Assembly: GCF_002812705.1 (NCBI RefSeq)
Contig: NZ_CP025030.1
Span: forward strand, 1,364,001-1,428,000
Length of the DNA stretch: 64,000 nucleotides
Origin: Achromobacter spanius
GTDB lineage: Bacteria > Pseudomonadota > Gammaproteobacteria > Burkholderiales > Burkholderiaceae_B
Reading direction: 5' to 3'
Shown here: positions 41,947 to 53,749 of the stretch, one piece after another
Layout: every line of letters starts with the position of its first letter
Position numbering within the stretch: position 1 is the first letter of the stretch
Made by a program: the position numbers and the translations under genes
The notes under the pieces: model-generated
Databases searched by the model: none
The model's input: only the letters and a program-made list of their open reading frames with translations
What the model was told of the DNA's origin: nothing

Positions 41947-42648
41947 ATGAATCAATTACGCATACTTATGATGTCGCCGGACGAGGTCGCCCGAAACGCA
42001 GCCGTGTCCGCCTTGCTGCAAGCCGGCATTTCCGCTCGTGGCTGTTCGACCTCACTCGAGCTGTTCGGATTGCTCAATAGCGGTGTCTACGATGCCGTTG
42101 TCCTGGACGTTGGTACGTTGGGTGAAATCGGTTACGCGCTCGTCGCCCGGTTGCACGGGTCTTCGTCAATGGGAATCGTGGTGACGGGCAGGGGCGTGTC
42201 CGTGGACAGCCGGCTGCGTTGCCTGCAAAGCGGCGCTGACGCCTGCTTGCCCGATCCCCAGGATCCGCGCGAACTCGCATGCATCTTGCTGGCGCTGGCG
42301 CGGCGCCTGCCGGCCAGCCAAGAGACTCCGGCGGCTGATGACGCGGTGACCGGCCAATGGGAACTTCGCGATCAGGGCTGGACACTGGTTGCCCCATCGG
42401 GGGCGACGATTTCGCTGTCGGCCAATGAGCGCCTGATTGTCCGGTCGCTGCTTGAGGTGGCGGGCAGGGCGGTCGGACGCTCTGAACTGGGCGATGAACT
42501 GCGGGTCGAAGGAGGCGGTGTGCGCGCCAGTGGGTCGCGCAGCATCGATGTCATCGTCAGCCGTCTGCGTCGCAAGGCCGAACTGGCGGGGGTGATGTTG
42601 CCGATCCGCACGGTCTACGGCAGCGGTTACCTGTTCGCGGACCGCTAA
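41947..42648 (+). CDS. Atypical winged-helix response regulator
   Basis: 233 residues with the receiver-plus-winged-helix layout. Asp54 (DAVVLDVGTLGE) is kept, but the acidic N-terminal pair is weak (MMSPDE) and the conserved Lys is lost (CLPDPQDPREL where VKP is expected). The receiver may thus work without phosphorylation. The DNA-binding part is clear (SRSIDVIVSRLRRKAELAG, then IRTVYGSGYLF). It is transcribed divergently from the other regulator, so the two may cross-regulate. The start ATG 41947 is preferred over an upstream in-frame start inside the promoter region. Confidence 0.82.
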   Translation: MNQLRILMMSPDEVARNAAVSALLQAGISARGCSTSLELFGLLNSGVYDAVVLDVGTLGEIGYALVARLHGSSSMGIVVTGRGVSVDSRLRCLQSGADACLPDPQDPRELACILLALARRLPASQETPAADDAVTGQWELRDQGWTLVAPSGATISLSANERLIVRSLLEVAGRAVGRSELGDELRVEGGGVRASGSRSIDVIVSRLRRKAELAGVMLPIRTVYGSGYLFADR

Positions 42649-42857
42649 GCCGTCAGCTGGCGCTACACTGCCGAATACGCTGAAAACCCCGTGGTTTACC
42701 CGCAGCTTGCCTCGCCGCAGGCAGGATTTTCGGCTCTGTTGGTGTGTCGGATCTTTGCTGCAACGCGGCCCCATTTTTCACAAGCACCGTCCAAGTCGCT
42801 GCCTTTTCGCAGGCTTTTCGCGACAGGCGCGCCGCGTCGCTCGGCTTACAAAAAACT

Positions 42858-42887
42858 TTGACAGTGCGCCGTGATCTCAGTTATGCT
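42858..42887 (+). promoter_or_regulatory. Sigma-70 promoter of the str operon
   Basis: TTGACA (42858-42863), an 18-base spacer and TATGCT (42882-42887). It predicts a leader of roughly 355 bases before rpsL. Confidence 0.75.
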
Positions 42888-42958
42888 AAAGGGCTTACTG
42901 CTTTATTTCGCGCGCAAAATCTGTACGCTAAAGGCAAACAGTTCAAGAGCTTAGTCAG

Positions 42959-43005
42959 GGTCTGAAACCCGGTCTGAAACCCGGTCTGAAACCCGGTCTG
43001 AAACC
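42959..43005. repeat. Tandem repeat, GGTCTGAAACCC x4
   Basis: Three complete 12-base units and one of 11 bases, head to tail, identical in sequence. Two copies of GTTTCGGGNCCATCA follow at 43027-43041 and 43042-43056. Confidence 0.95.
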
Positions 43006-43026
43006 AAGGTGCGTCACGAGCCTTTT

Positions 43027-43056
43027 GTTTCGGGGCCATCAGTTTCGGGTCCATCA
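43027..43056. repeat. Tandem 15-base repeat x2
   Basis: GTTTCGGGGCCATCA and GTTTCGGGTCCATCA directly adjoin, one base different, in the rpsL leader. Confidence 0.9.
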
Positions 43057-43249
43057 TTTGCGACTAGCGTCTTGGCTGCCCGGCCGCTTTCAGTTTTGTG
43101 CGTTTGTCATAGTTTGTTGGCAAGCCCGCTCTTTTACGTACATGAACGTTTGAGGCGGTTTTGCGCGAACTGCCTTCTCCGAAAGACACTCTTCTGGAGA
43201 CGAGTACGTAAGTACTTACCAGTGGTACGTAAAAGGGATTTCAAAGGTC

Positions 43250-43627
43250 ATGCCTACCATTAGCCAACTCGTGCGCAAGCCGCGCGAAGTCAGCATCATC
43301 AAAAGCAAGAGCCCCGCGCTCGAAAACTGCCCGCAACGCCGCGGCGTGTGCACTCGCGTGTACACCACCACCCCCAAGAAGCCGAACTCTGCTCTGCGCA
43401 AGGTTGCCAAAGTGCGTCTGACCAACGGTTACGAAGTCATTTCGTACATCGGCGGTGAAGGCCACAACCTGCAAGAGCACTCGGTGGTTCTGGTGCGTGG
43501 CGGTCGTGTCAAGGACTTGCCCGGTGTGCGTTATCACATCGTGCGCGGTTCCCTCGACCTGCAAGGCGTCAAGGATCGTAAGCAAGCCCGCTCGAAGTAC
43601 GGCGCCAAGCGCCCGAAGAAGGCTTAA
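43250..43627 (+). CDS. rpsL: 30S ribosomal protein S12
   Basis: 125 residues. It contains [13 protein letters not shown] with Lys43 and [13 protein letters not shown] with Lys88 and Pro91, the wild-type residues whose mutation gives streptomycin resistance, so a sensitive genotype is expected at this gene. S12 lies at the decoding centre. It is the first gene of the str operon (rpsL-rpsG-fusA-tuf), here followed by rpsJ. Confidence 0.98.
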
Positions 43628-43793
43628 TAACGAGTCAGCAGTACCCCCGTGTGGCGGAAGCCCGTCACTAGGGAAGTGCGACCGCGCCCTCCGGCTTTTG
43701 GGATGGAGCGCGGCACGTAAGGGGTCGTCCCAATGGGCGGCCATGGCCGTGTAATGAAACACGGTTCAACTGAACAGACACAAGGAAGCAACA

Positions 43794-44264
43794 ATGCCCC
43801 GTCGTCGCGAAGTACCCAAGCGCGAGATTCTGCCCGATCCCAAGTTCGGTAGCGTCGAGCTCGCCAAGTTCATGAACGTCGTCATGCTGGACGGCAAGAA
43901 GGCCGTCGCCGAGCGCATCGTTTACGGTGCCCTCGAGCAAGTGCAAACCAAGACCGGCAAAGAGCCGATCGAAGTTTTCAGCCTGGCGATCAACAACATC
44001 AAGCCGATCGTCGAAGTGAAGAGCCGCCGCGTTGGCGGTGCCAACTACCAAGTGCCGGTTGAAGTGCGCCCCGTGCGCCGCCTGGCCCTGGCTATGCGTT
44101 GGCTCCGTGAAGCCGCCAAGAAGCGTGGCGAGAAGTCGATGGATCTGCGTCTTGCTGGCGAACTGATCGACGCCTCCGAAGGTCGTGGCGCCGCGATGAA
44201 GAAGCGCGAAGACACGCACAAGATGGCAGAGGCCAACAAGGCCTTCAGCCATTTCCGCTGGTAA
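43794..44264 (+). CDS. rpsG: 30S ribosomal protein S7
   Basis: 156 residues with [19 protein letters not shown] at the N-terminus and the conserved [18 protein letters not shown] tail. It nucleates assembly of the 30S head and, in relatives, is the translational repressor of its operon. It is separated from rpsL by 166 bases, room for that regulatory site. Confidence 0.98.
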   Translation: MPRRREVPKREILPDPKFGSVELAKFMNVVMLDGKKAVAERIVYGALEQVQTKTGKEPIEVFSLAINNIKPIVEVKSRRVGGANYQVPVEVRPVRRLALAMRWLREAAKKRGEKSMDLRLAGELIDASEGRGAAMKKREDTHKMAEANKAFSHFRW

Positions 44265-44282
44265 TTTAAGGACTAATCCACC

Positions 44283-46385
<2,103 letters not shown>

Positions 46386-46460
46386 ATAACCCTAGCCAGG
46401 TCCGCCCATCCGGGTGGCCTGGCAGATTCAAGTTTCCTTGAAAGTTAAAGGATAGAGATC

Positions 46461-47651
<1,191 letters not shown>

Positions 47652-47725
47652 TTCGGATCACTTAAGCAGCAAACAACCAGCGAGGGCGCCTCGTCGCCTT
47701 CGCCTCTCGTTCTTTAGGAAACGCC

Positions 47726-48037
47726 ATGAAAAACCAAAAGATCCGTATCCGCTTGAAAGCTTTCGATTACAAGCTGATCGATCAATCGGCCGCTGAAATC
47801 GTCGACACCGCCAAGCGTACCGGCGCTGTTGTCCGCGGTCCGGTGCCGCTGCCCACGCGTATCCGTCGCTACGACGTCCTGCGTTCGCCGCACGTCAACA
47901 AGACGTCGCGCGACCAGTTCGAAATCCGTACGCACCAGCGCCTGATGGACATCGTTGATCCCACCGACAAGACCGTTGACGCTCTGATGCGTCTGGACCT
48001 GCCGGCCGGCGTCGACGTCGAAATCGCGCTGCAGTAA
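47726..48037 (+). CDS. rpsJ: 30S ribosomal protein S10
   Basis: 103 residues, full length, with [14 protein letters not shown] and [16 protein letters not shown]. It is part of the 30S head and also NusE, the partner of NusB and NusG. Normally it opens the S10 operon directly before rplC; here a strong terminator follows it and 7.6 kb of unrelated genes separate the two. Confidence 0.98.
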   Translation: MKNQKIRIRLKAFDYKLIDQSAAEIVDTAKRTGAVVRGPVPLPTRIRRYDVLRSPHVNKTSRDQFEIRTHQRLMDIVDPTDKTVDALMRLDLPAGVDVEIALQ

Positions 48038-48076
48038 GGCGAACCGAGCCTGCTACCTTCGCCGGTAGGCTCGTAA

Positions 48077-48117
48077 AAAATGGCCGTATTCCCCAGGGAA
48101 TGCGGCCATTTTGTTTT
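48077..48117 (+). terminator. Strong terminator after rpsJ
   Basis: AAAATGGCCGTATTCCC pairs with GGGAATGCGGCCATTTT around a two-base loop region, followed by TTTTGTTTTT. A second smaller hairpin precedes it (GAGCC..TACC / GGTA..GGCTC). The A run on the other side also lets it work for the minus-strand aspartate dehydrogenase gene. Confidence 0.88.
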
Positions 48118-48143
48118 TGCGGCGTAGCCTGCTGCCGAAGTGT

Positions 48144-48953
48144 TCAGATCACCACCGGCTCCACGGCATTGCAGATGGCTCGCACCAGGCTGTAGACGGT
48201 CAAGGACGAGGTCTTCGGGTTTGCGGCCAAGGGCTTACCGCGCATCGTCAGTTCAAATTCGCCGAACGCACCCCTGGCGTGAACATGATGCACGTTGTCC
48301 TGCACATCTGGGTCCGCCAACAGGCGCACACTTGTATGGTCCAACCCGAGGCCGGCCAGGGCGAGCGTGGCGGCCACGTTGGCGTTTTTTGGATAGGTGG
48401 CCGCGGCCTCGCGTGCGGTGCCTTCGAAAATAACCGTAGCGCCGCGGCCCAGCGATGCCAGATCGAACTGCTTGTCCGCTGGCGTGCCGCGCCAAGCTAG
48501 GGGCGGTTTGCGGCCGGTGTACACCACTTCGTCCAGGCCGCCATGCCGTGCCGCAGCCAGCGCATCAATGGCGCCGATCGCACCTGATAGCAGCTGCACG
48601 CGCGTCTGGCCGGCGTGCGCGGCTTGTTCCAACTGTTCAATGAGCCCCGGCGTCGCCAAGGCGCCTACTGAGGCGACGACGCACGGAATTCCCGCGCGCA
48701 GGGCGGGCAACACATGCTCGATGATGGCGCCATGGCCGGCGCATTCCACCAGCAAGTCCGGGCGCCTGGGCGCCGCGTCAAGACTGGCGTGAAGGGTGGC
48801 CTGCGGCGCCCAGGGCTGGATGCGCTGGCGCGCATCGTCCAGATGCGGCGCGGGTACAAGCACCGTGGTCACCGCCAAGTCAGTACGGCGGGCGAGCAGC
48901 TCCAGCGCGGCAACGCCGATTGCGCCGCAGCCCACCATGGCTATCTTCAACAT
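48144..48953 (-). CDS. nadX: L-aspartate dehydrogenase
   Basis: 269 residues of the aspartate dehydrogenase family (NadX). The Rossmann motif is [15 protein letters not shown] (residues 3-17), the catalytic region [13 protein letters not shown], and the C-terminal domain contains [16 protein letters not shown]. It converts L-aspartate plus NAD(P) to iminoaspartate or oxaloacetate and ammonia. It is the last gene of a three-gene minus-strand unit after an alpha/beta hydrolase and an IclR regulator, so a catabolic role is as likely as NAD synthesis. Confidence 0.9.
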   Translation of the reverse strand: MLKIAMVGCGAIGVAALELLARRTDLAVTTVLVPAPHLDDARQRIQPWAPQATLHASLDAAPRRPDLLVECAGHGAIIEHVLPALRAGIPCVVASVGALATPGLIEQLEQAAHAGQTRVQLLSGAIGAIDALAAARHGGLDEVVYTGRKPPLAWRGTPADKQFDLASLGRGATVIFEGTAREAAATYPKNANVAATLALAGLGLDHTSVRLLADPDVQDNVHHVHARGAFGEFELTMRGKPLAANPKTSSLTVYSLVRAICNAVEPVVI

Positions 48954-48985
48954 CGGTACATCCTTAAATTGGTACGGGTTCAGGG

Positions 48986-49801
48986 TCAGGTTCTTCCAGA
49001 GACGACGTTGTGCTCTGCCACGGGCGGCACATAATCGAGCGAGGTGGATAGTTCATCCGCAGCGGCGCATACCGCGTGGATGACGGAGGTTTCGTCGATC
49101 GTCGGTTCTTCGGGGCCTTGGGTGGGAATGGTGACGCCCAACGCCGCCATGACTCGGCCGCTGGCATCGCGCACCGGCGCCGCAATGCTGCCGACGATAG
49201 CTTCATAAAAGCCGCGTTCAATCACATAGCCTCTTGCCAGATCTTCCTGAAGCAAGGCATGCAGCGCCGGCACGCTGCGCGGCGTGTGCGTGGAGTATGG
49301 TGGCAAGGGGGCGGCGCCATAAAGATCAAGTAGCTCGGGCAGGGAAAGGTCGCACATGACCGCCCGGCCAAGCAGCGTTGCATGGGTCGGCAGGCGGGTG
49401 CCGACAAAGACCGTACTGACGAAGGGCGTAGGCGCCGACACCTTGGCGACGACGACGGCAGAGCGACGGTCGCGCACCACCAGATTGGTGGAATAGCCGG
49501 TAGCGTCACGCAGACGTTCCAACAACGGCCGGCCCAGGTCGGTGAGTTCCAGCGATGCCAGATACTCGAAGCCCAGGCGCAGCACGGCCATGTCCAGCCT
49601 GTACGCCGCGCCGCCGTCGGCCTTGCCGACGAAACCCAGGGTCTCGAGCGTGTTCAACATCCGGAACACGGTTGAGCGCGGAATGTTCAACCGGCGCGCC
49701 AATTCCGGAGCGCCCAGCACCCGATCCTGACGGCTGAACTCGCCCAGTAGCCGCAAGCCTCGCTCAAGCGCCGGCACGGTGTAGCGCTTGTCTTCGTTCA
49801 C
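48986..49801 (-). CDS. IclR family transcriptional regulator
   Basis: 271 residues. The N-terminal winged helix has VLGAPELARRLNIPRSTVFR, and the C-terminal effector domain is of the IclR GAF-like type. I chose GTG 49801, ten bases after the hydrolase stop; a longer frame overlaps the hydrolase by about 100 bases. It likely regulates this cassette, including the divergent porin-transporter genes (inference). Confidence 0.88.
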   Translation of the reverse strand: MNEDKRYTVPALERGLRLLGEFSRQDRVLGAPELARRLNIPRSTVFRMLNTLETLGFVGKADGGAAYRLDMAVLRLGFEYLASLELTDLGRPLLERLRDATGYSTNLVVRDRRSAVVVAKVSAPTPFVSTVFVGTRLPTHATLLGRAVMCDLSLPELLDLYGAAPLPPYSTHTPRSVPALHALLQEDLARGYVIERGFYEAIVGSIAAPVRDASGRVMAALGVTIPTQGPEEPTIDETSVIHAVCAAADELSTSLDYVPPVAEHNVVSGRT

Positions 49802-49811
49802 GTTGGCGTCT

Positions 49812-50747
49812 TCAAGCAAAAGGGAACTCCGTCTGGACGCCGCCGTCGTTGACGGCCGAGCCGCGCACGATGTCGGCGACTTGTGCAGGCCGCTCGATAT
49901 GGCAGGCATGGCCCGCGCCGTCGATCAGTGCAAACGAAGCGTGCCACGCTTGTGCGACGGCTTGGCCGTGAGCGGCGGGCGTGATGACGTCGTGGTTGCC
50001 CACCCGCACGTCCACCGGCATGGCGGGTGCGAGACGGGACAGGAGGTCGCTGTCGCACAGAAGGCTGACTGCCTGGCGGTAACCGGTCGGCGTGATTTGG
50101 CGCATGTTCCAGGCAGCCCATTCCCGCATGGCAGGCGGCGCCGCATCCGATAGCAAGGCAGAAGCCCGTTGCGCGGCGATGCCGTCGATGCCTTCTGCCT
50201 CCAGCAAGGTCAAGCGGCCCGTGCGGACGGCCTCGCGACGGGGTTCGTCATGGCTTGCATACCCTTGGGCGGGACTGAGCAGCACCAGCCGCCGAATCGC
50301 GACCCGCGTGTTGCCGGCCTCGCGCGCCGCATAAGCGCCCGCCACGATTGCGCCAAGGGAATGGCCCACGAGCACGCATTCCGACACACCCGCGTGCGCC
50401 AGCAACTGATGCAAGGCGTCGGCGTAATCGTCGGCCGACAGATGCGCCTGGGGCAACGGCGTGGAACCGGCATAGCCCGGCGCATTCCAGGCGATGACGC
50501 GAAGCCCGTCGCGCAACATCAGTGCGACATCCAGCCAGCAGCCGGCGGCGGACCCGATGCCGTGCAGCAAAACGACTGCGGGGCCGGTGCCCGCACTTCG
50601 GTAGGTGAGGGTGCCGAACGCCGACGGCGCCTGGTGCAAAGGGAAGCTTTTATCCAGGTCTTCAAGTCGGGCGGACAGGGCGCGCGTTGGGTCGGGCGCC
50701 ACGCCAGATCCCGTTGGCGACACGGAAAAAGTGAATGCAATCGGCAT
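49812..50747 (-). CDS. Alpha/beta hydrolase
   Basis: 311 residues with the alpha/beta-hydrolase fold. The oxyanion region is LLHGIGSAAGCW; the nucleophile Ser130 is in VGHSLGA; the acid Asp is in VGNHDVITPA and the catalytic His in GAGHACHIE. The substrate is unknown; the group includes carboxylesterases and ring-cleavage hydrolases. The ATG at 50747 follows GGGATTACCCGT, and a longer in-frame start at 50810 lies inside the promoter region. It is the first gene of the minus-strand unit. Confidence 0.85.
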   Translation of the reverse strand: MPIAFTFSVSPTGSGVAPDPTRALSARLEDLDKSFPLHQAPSAFGTLTYRSAGTGPAVVLLHGIGSAAGCWLDVALMLRDGLRVIAWNAPGYAGSTPLPQAHLSADDYADALHQLLAHAGVSECVLVGHSLGAIVAGAYAAREAGNTRVAIRRLVLLSPAQGYASHDEPRREAVRTGRLTLLEAEGIDGIAAQRASALLSDAAPPAMREWAAWNMRQITPTGYRQAVSLLCDSDLLSRLAPAMPVDVRVGNHDVITPAAHGQAVAQAWHASFALIDGAGHACHIERPAQVADIVRGSAVNDGGVQTEFPFA

Positions 50748-50783
50748 ACGGGTAATCCCGGGAATGGTTTTTGATGCAGCGCA

Positions 50784-50811
50784 ATTATACTGCGTTCGTC
50801 TCATTTGCAAA
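50784..50811 (-). promoter_or_regulatory. Candidate promoter for the hydrolase-IclR-nadX unit
   Basis: On the minus strand TTTGCA (50806-50811), a 16-base spacer and a perfect TATAAT (50784-50789). It lies in the gap shared with the divergent porin gene, along with GCAG/CTGC repeats. Confidence 0.5.
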
Positions 50812-50920
50812 TCAACGTTTCACCAATAAAACATACGCCGTCGAAAGTATTGGCGGCCGGGCAGCAGCGCCGGCCGTCCGATCTTGCTGCATGGAAGTAC
50901 AGACCCAGGGGAATACCAGC

Positions 50921-52000
50921 ATGACCCAGTACTCGCCGCGCCGTGCGATTCCCGCTGCCGGCTTCGCCGTCGCGTTCGCAACCCTGGCGCCCATCGCCAC
51001 CCATACCGTGCACGCGGCTCAAACCGTGGATGCCTCGTCCATCACCCTCTACGGCCTGATTGATATGGGCTTCCGATCGGACACCAATGACCACGCCACA
51101 AAGCTCAGTGTCGACAGCGGTATTTCGAGCCAGTCGCGATGGGGCCTGCGCGGGGTCGAGGACCTGGGCAATGGCCTGGCCGCCACATTCCAATTGGAAA
51201 GCGGCTTCAACGGCGACAACGGCACCAACACACAGGGCCGGCTGTTCGGCCGCCAGGCCACGGTCGGATTGAAGGGCGGATTCGGCGAGGTACGGATGGG
51301 ACGCCAAGTGGTGTTCGGCTATGCGTGGACACCGTTTGTCGCCAGCCCGTTCGGCGTGTCGTGGTCACGCAATTCGATCGGCAACACCTTCGGCTATAAA
51401 TCCGGCGACTTTGGCGTCGATGGCCGCATCAGCAATTCAGTCCTGTACTTCACGCCCACCTGGAATGGGCTCGAGGCCGGCATCGGTTACAGCTTTTCGC
51501 CCGATGCGGAGCAGGGCTTCCGGACGGCTGACAATGACCGCGTTGTCACGGCCGGCCTGCGCTACAGCCACGGCCCGCTGAAGCTGGCCGCCACCTACGA
51601 GCAACTGAACGCGTCGAACCTGACGCCAGCACGCCGCGACGCCAAGAATCTACAGTTGGCCGCCGCTTACGATTTCGAGATCTTGAAGCTGCACGCTGGC
51701 TACAACGAACAGCGCGCCATCAATCTGAACCCCGCGCCTGGCTACGTCGCCGCCGGTGGCGACCGCGACCGCGTCTACACGTTCGGCGTCAGCGTTCCGG
51801 CTGGCCGCGGCCGCGTCATGGCCAGCTACCAGCACGCCGTACTGTCCCAGGCATCCGGCGTGGGGGTGGCCTACCAGCACTACCTGTCCAAGCGCACGAA
51901 CCTGTACGTGCTCTTCAACGACACCGACACGCGCGACCACACCAAGGGCGACGACATCAGCCGCCGCCAGTTTGGCGTCGGCATCCAGCACTCGTTCTGA
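50921..52000 (+). CDS. Gram-negative porin
   Basis: 359 residues. A signal peptide ends near THTVHAA; the beginning of the barrel is SSITLYGLIDMGFR and the last strand is GVGIQHSF ending in Phe, as in beta-barrel outer-membrane porins of Burkholderiales. About 16 amphipathic strands are expected. The start at 50921 follows AGGGGAATACCAGC; upstream codons are not a signal peptide. As the first gene before the cupin and ABC importer it probably admits the same substrate through the outer membrane. Confidence 0.93.
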   Translation: MTQYSPRRAIPAAGFAVAFATLAPIATHTVHAAQTVDASSITLYGLIDMGFRSDTNDHATKLSVDSGISSQSRWGLRGVEDLGNGLAATFQLESGFNGDNGTNTQGRLFGRQATVGLKGGFGEVRMGRQVVFGYAWTPFVASPFGVSWSRNSIGNTFGYKSGDFGVDGRISNSVLYFTPTWNGLEAGIGYSFSPDAEQGFRTADNDRVVTAGLRYSHGPLKLAATYEQLNASNLTPARRDAKNLQLAAAYDFEILKLHAGYNEQRAINLNPAPGYVAAGGDRDRVYTFGVSVPAGRGRVMASYQHAVLSQASGVGVAYQHYLSKRTNLYVLFNDTDTRDHTKGDDISRRQFGVGIQHSF

Positions 52001-52061
52001 TCGAAATCCCGTCTTTTCCCGCCAGGAATGGCCTGGCCGAACGTGACCAAAAGGAAACGCC

Positions 52062-52661
52062 ATGAATGCTGTAACCCACACCCCAGAGATCCCCGTTCCT
52101 GACCAGGAAAATCCCCTATTCGCCAGCTGGAAGCGTCCCAAGGACAAGACCCTGGGCGAATGGATGGAAACTCGGGTCGCTCGCCGCGCGACGCGATCCT
52201 ACGACTGGAACGCGCTGGGCTGGCAGGCCGAAGTCGACCCCGTCTATCGCCGTGCCCAAACGCGCTATATCGGCACCGGCGCGGCCGGCGTCCGCGATGA
52301 CCAGAACTCGATTCCGGCCGAGCACTTCACGTTCTCCACCATGGTGCTGCCCGCTGGCTGCGAAGGTCCCATGCACGTACACCCCGATGTCGAAGAGGCC
52401 TTCTTCATCCTGCGCGGCCACAACATCCGCCTGTTCCTGGAATACCAGGGTGAGACCTTCGAAACCGTGCTGAGCGAACGCGACGTGATTTCGGTGCCGC
52501 CGGGCATCTATCGCGGCCTGCGCAACGAAGGCCAGGAAGAAGCGCTGATGTGCGTGATGCTGGGCGCGAACCGCCCGGACCTGCCGGACTATCCCGCCGA
52601 CCATCCGATCGCCATCGCCAAAGCGGAGCGCAAACGCGCCGCGGCAGCGGCGAAGGTGTGA
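52062..52661 (+). CDS. Cupin domain protein
   Basis: 199 residues with a single cupin barrel. The metal-site motif is GPMHVHPDVEEAFFILRG (about residues 102-119), followed by the second conserved motif DVISVPPGIYRGLRN. It could be an enzyme or a sensor; the substrate is unknown. It sits between the porin and the ABC importer and is probably part of the catabolic pathway for the imported molecule. Confidence 0.82.
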   Translation: MNAVTHTPEIPVPDQENPLFASWKRPKDKTLGEWMETRVARRATRSYDWNALGWQAEVDPVYRRAQTRYIGTGAAGVRDDQNSIPAEHFTFSTMVLPAGCEGPMHVHPDVEEAFFILRGHNIRLFLEYQGETFETVLSERDVISVPPGIYRGLRNEGQEEALMCVMLGANRPDLPDYPADHPIAIAKAERKRAAAAAKV

Positions 52662-52741
52662 TGCATGGGTCTCGCAGCATCTGCCGTATTGAGCCCCCCG
52701 AATTTAGCCCCTGTATGAAGTCCCCGTTTGGAGACCCCTTG

Positions 52742-53749
52742 ATGAATCGCAGATCTTTCCTGGGGGCGGCCGCTGGCATGGCGGGCGCCCTGATGCTGCC
52801 AGCGGCGGGTGCGGTGCAAGCCGCACCGGGCGGCAAGTTCACGTTCTTGACGCCGTTCACGTTGTCCTTGGCATTTGCGCCCGTGCTGTATGCATCGGCG
52901 TCCGGCAAGTTCAAGGCGCAAAGCCTGGACCTGCGCGTGGAAGTCGGCCGCGGCGCGGCGCAAGTCGTGCAATTGGCCGCTGCGGGCCAGGTCAACGCCG
53001 GCCGCACGGGCGCCGCCAACTATATATCCGCACGAGCGCAAGGCAATTCCGACGTCGTCGCTTTCGGCACCATCGCCCAGATTTCGCCGTTCGTCGTGGT
53101 GTCCGCCGAGCGTGCACCGATCGCGGACGCGCGCGAACTGGCTGGCAAGATCGTCGGGCTGGCTTCGTTTGGGGGCTCGATGGAAGCGACTTTGAACCTG
53201 ATGCTGGCGCACGCCGGCGTCGACCCGAAGTCGGTGCGTCGCGAACGGGTCGCCGATGGCCCCGCATCGTTCGCGCTGATCGAGGCAGGCCGCCTGCATG
53301 CCTTCTTCGGCAATACCAGCACGGTGTCGCGTTTGCGGGCGCAAAAGCTGGCGATCTCGGTCATGCACGCCGATGATGGCGTGCCCGGCCAGGTCTATGT
53401 GGCGCGCGAAAGCGAACTGGCGGCAAACCGTGACGCCTATGTCGCCTTCACCCGTGGCGTGGTGCAAGCCGTGAGGGAGCTGGCCACGATGGATGACACA
53501 GCCTTGCTGCAAGCCATCGCGCTGATGGGCGACGCGTTCGATATCCCTGGTATCGACAAGACCGATATCGCGCTGCAAGACCTGCGCGGCAACCGCGAAC
53601 TGTGGCTGAGCCATGGCTCGGAGCAGGCGGTGCGCAACGATCCCAAGCAATGGCAGGAAGGCAGCAAGCTGCTGTTGGACGCTGGCCTGATGCGCGCGAC
53701 CGATCGCAAGCTCTATACCAACGACATCTGGGAGAGCGCTGTTGCCTGA
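52742..53749 (+). CDS. ABC transporter substrate-binding protein (NMT1/SsuA type)
   Basis: 335 residues. The N-terminus has twin arginines (MNRRSFLGAAAGMAGALML), suggesting Tat or Sec export with cleavage after AVQAA. The mature protein is of the SsuA/THI5-like type, with PVLYASASGKFKAQSLD. It binds the solute in the periplasm and partners the ATPase and permease downstream. The start follows GGAG; a long upstream in-frame extension is inside the cupin gene. Confidence 0.88.
   Translation: MNRRSFLGAAAGMAGALMLPAAGAVQAAPGGKFTFLTPFTLSLAFAPVLYASASGKFKAQSLDLRVEVGRGAAQVVQLAAAGQVNAGRTGAANYISARAQGNSDVVAFGTIAQISPFVVVSAERAPIADARELAGKIVGLASFGGSMEATLNLMLAHAGVDPKSVRRERVADGPASFALIEAGRLHAFFGNTSTVSRLRAQKLAISVMHADDGVPGQVYVARESELAANRDAYVAFTRGVVQAVRELATMDDTALLQAIALMGDAFDIPGIDKTDIALQDLRGNRELWLSHGSEQAVRNDPKQWQEGSKLLLDAGLMRATDRKLYTNDIWESAVA

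Larger units (their letters stand above)
42888..43249 (+). promoter_or_regulatory. Long repeat-containing leader of rpsL
   Basis: No gene is seen between 42649 and 43249. The transcribed part carries a four-copy 12-base tandem repeat and a duplicated 15-base word, with no obvious ORF or known riboswitch. The leader may control str-operon expression, but this is only inference. Confidence 0.45.

Noticed and set aside
42959..43056. Repeats as a small CRISPR array
   Set aside because: Units of 12 and 15 bases directly abut with no spacers, and no cas genes are near.
48797..49083. Plus-strand frames opposite nadX and IclR genes
   Set aside because: They lack recognisable domains and lie antisense to well-supported genes.
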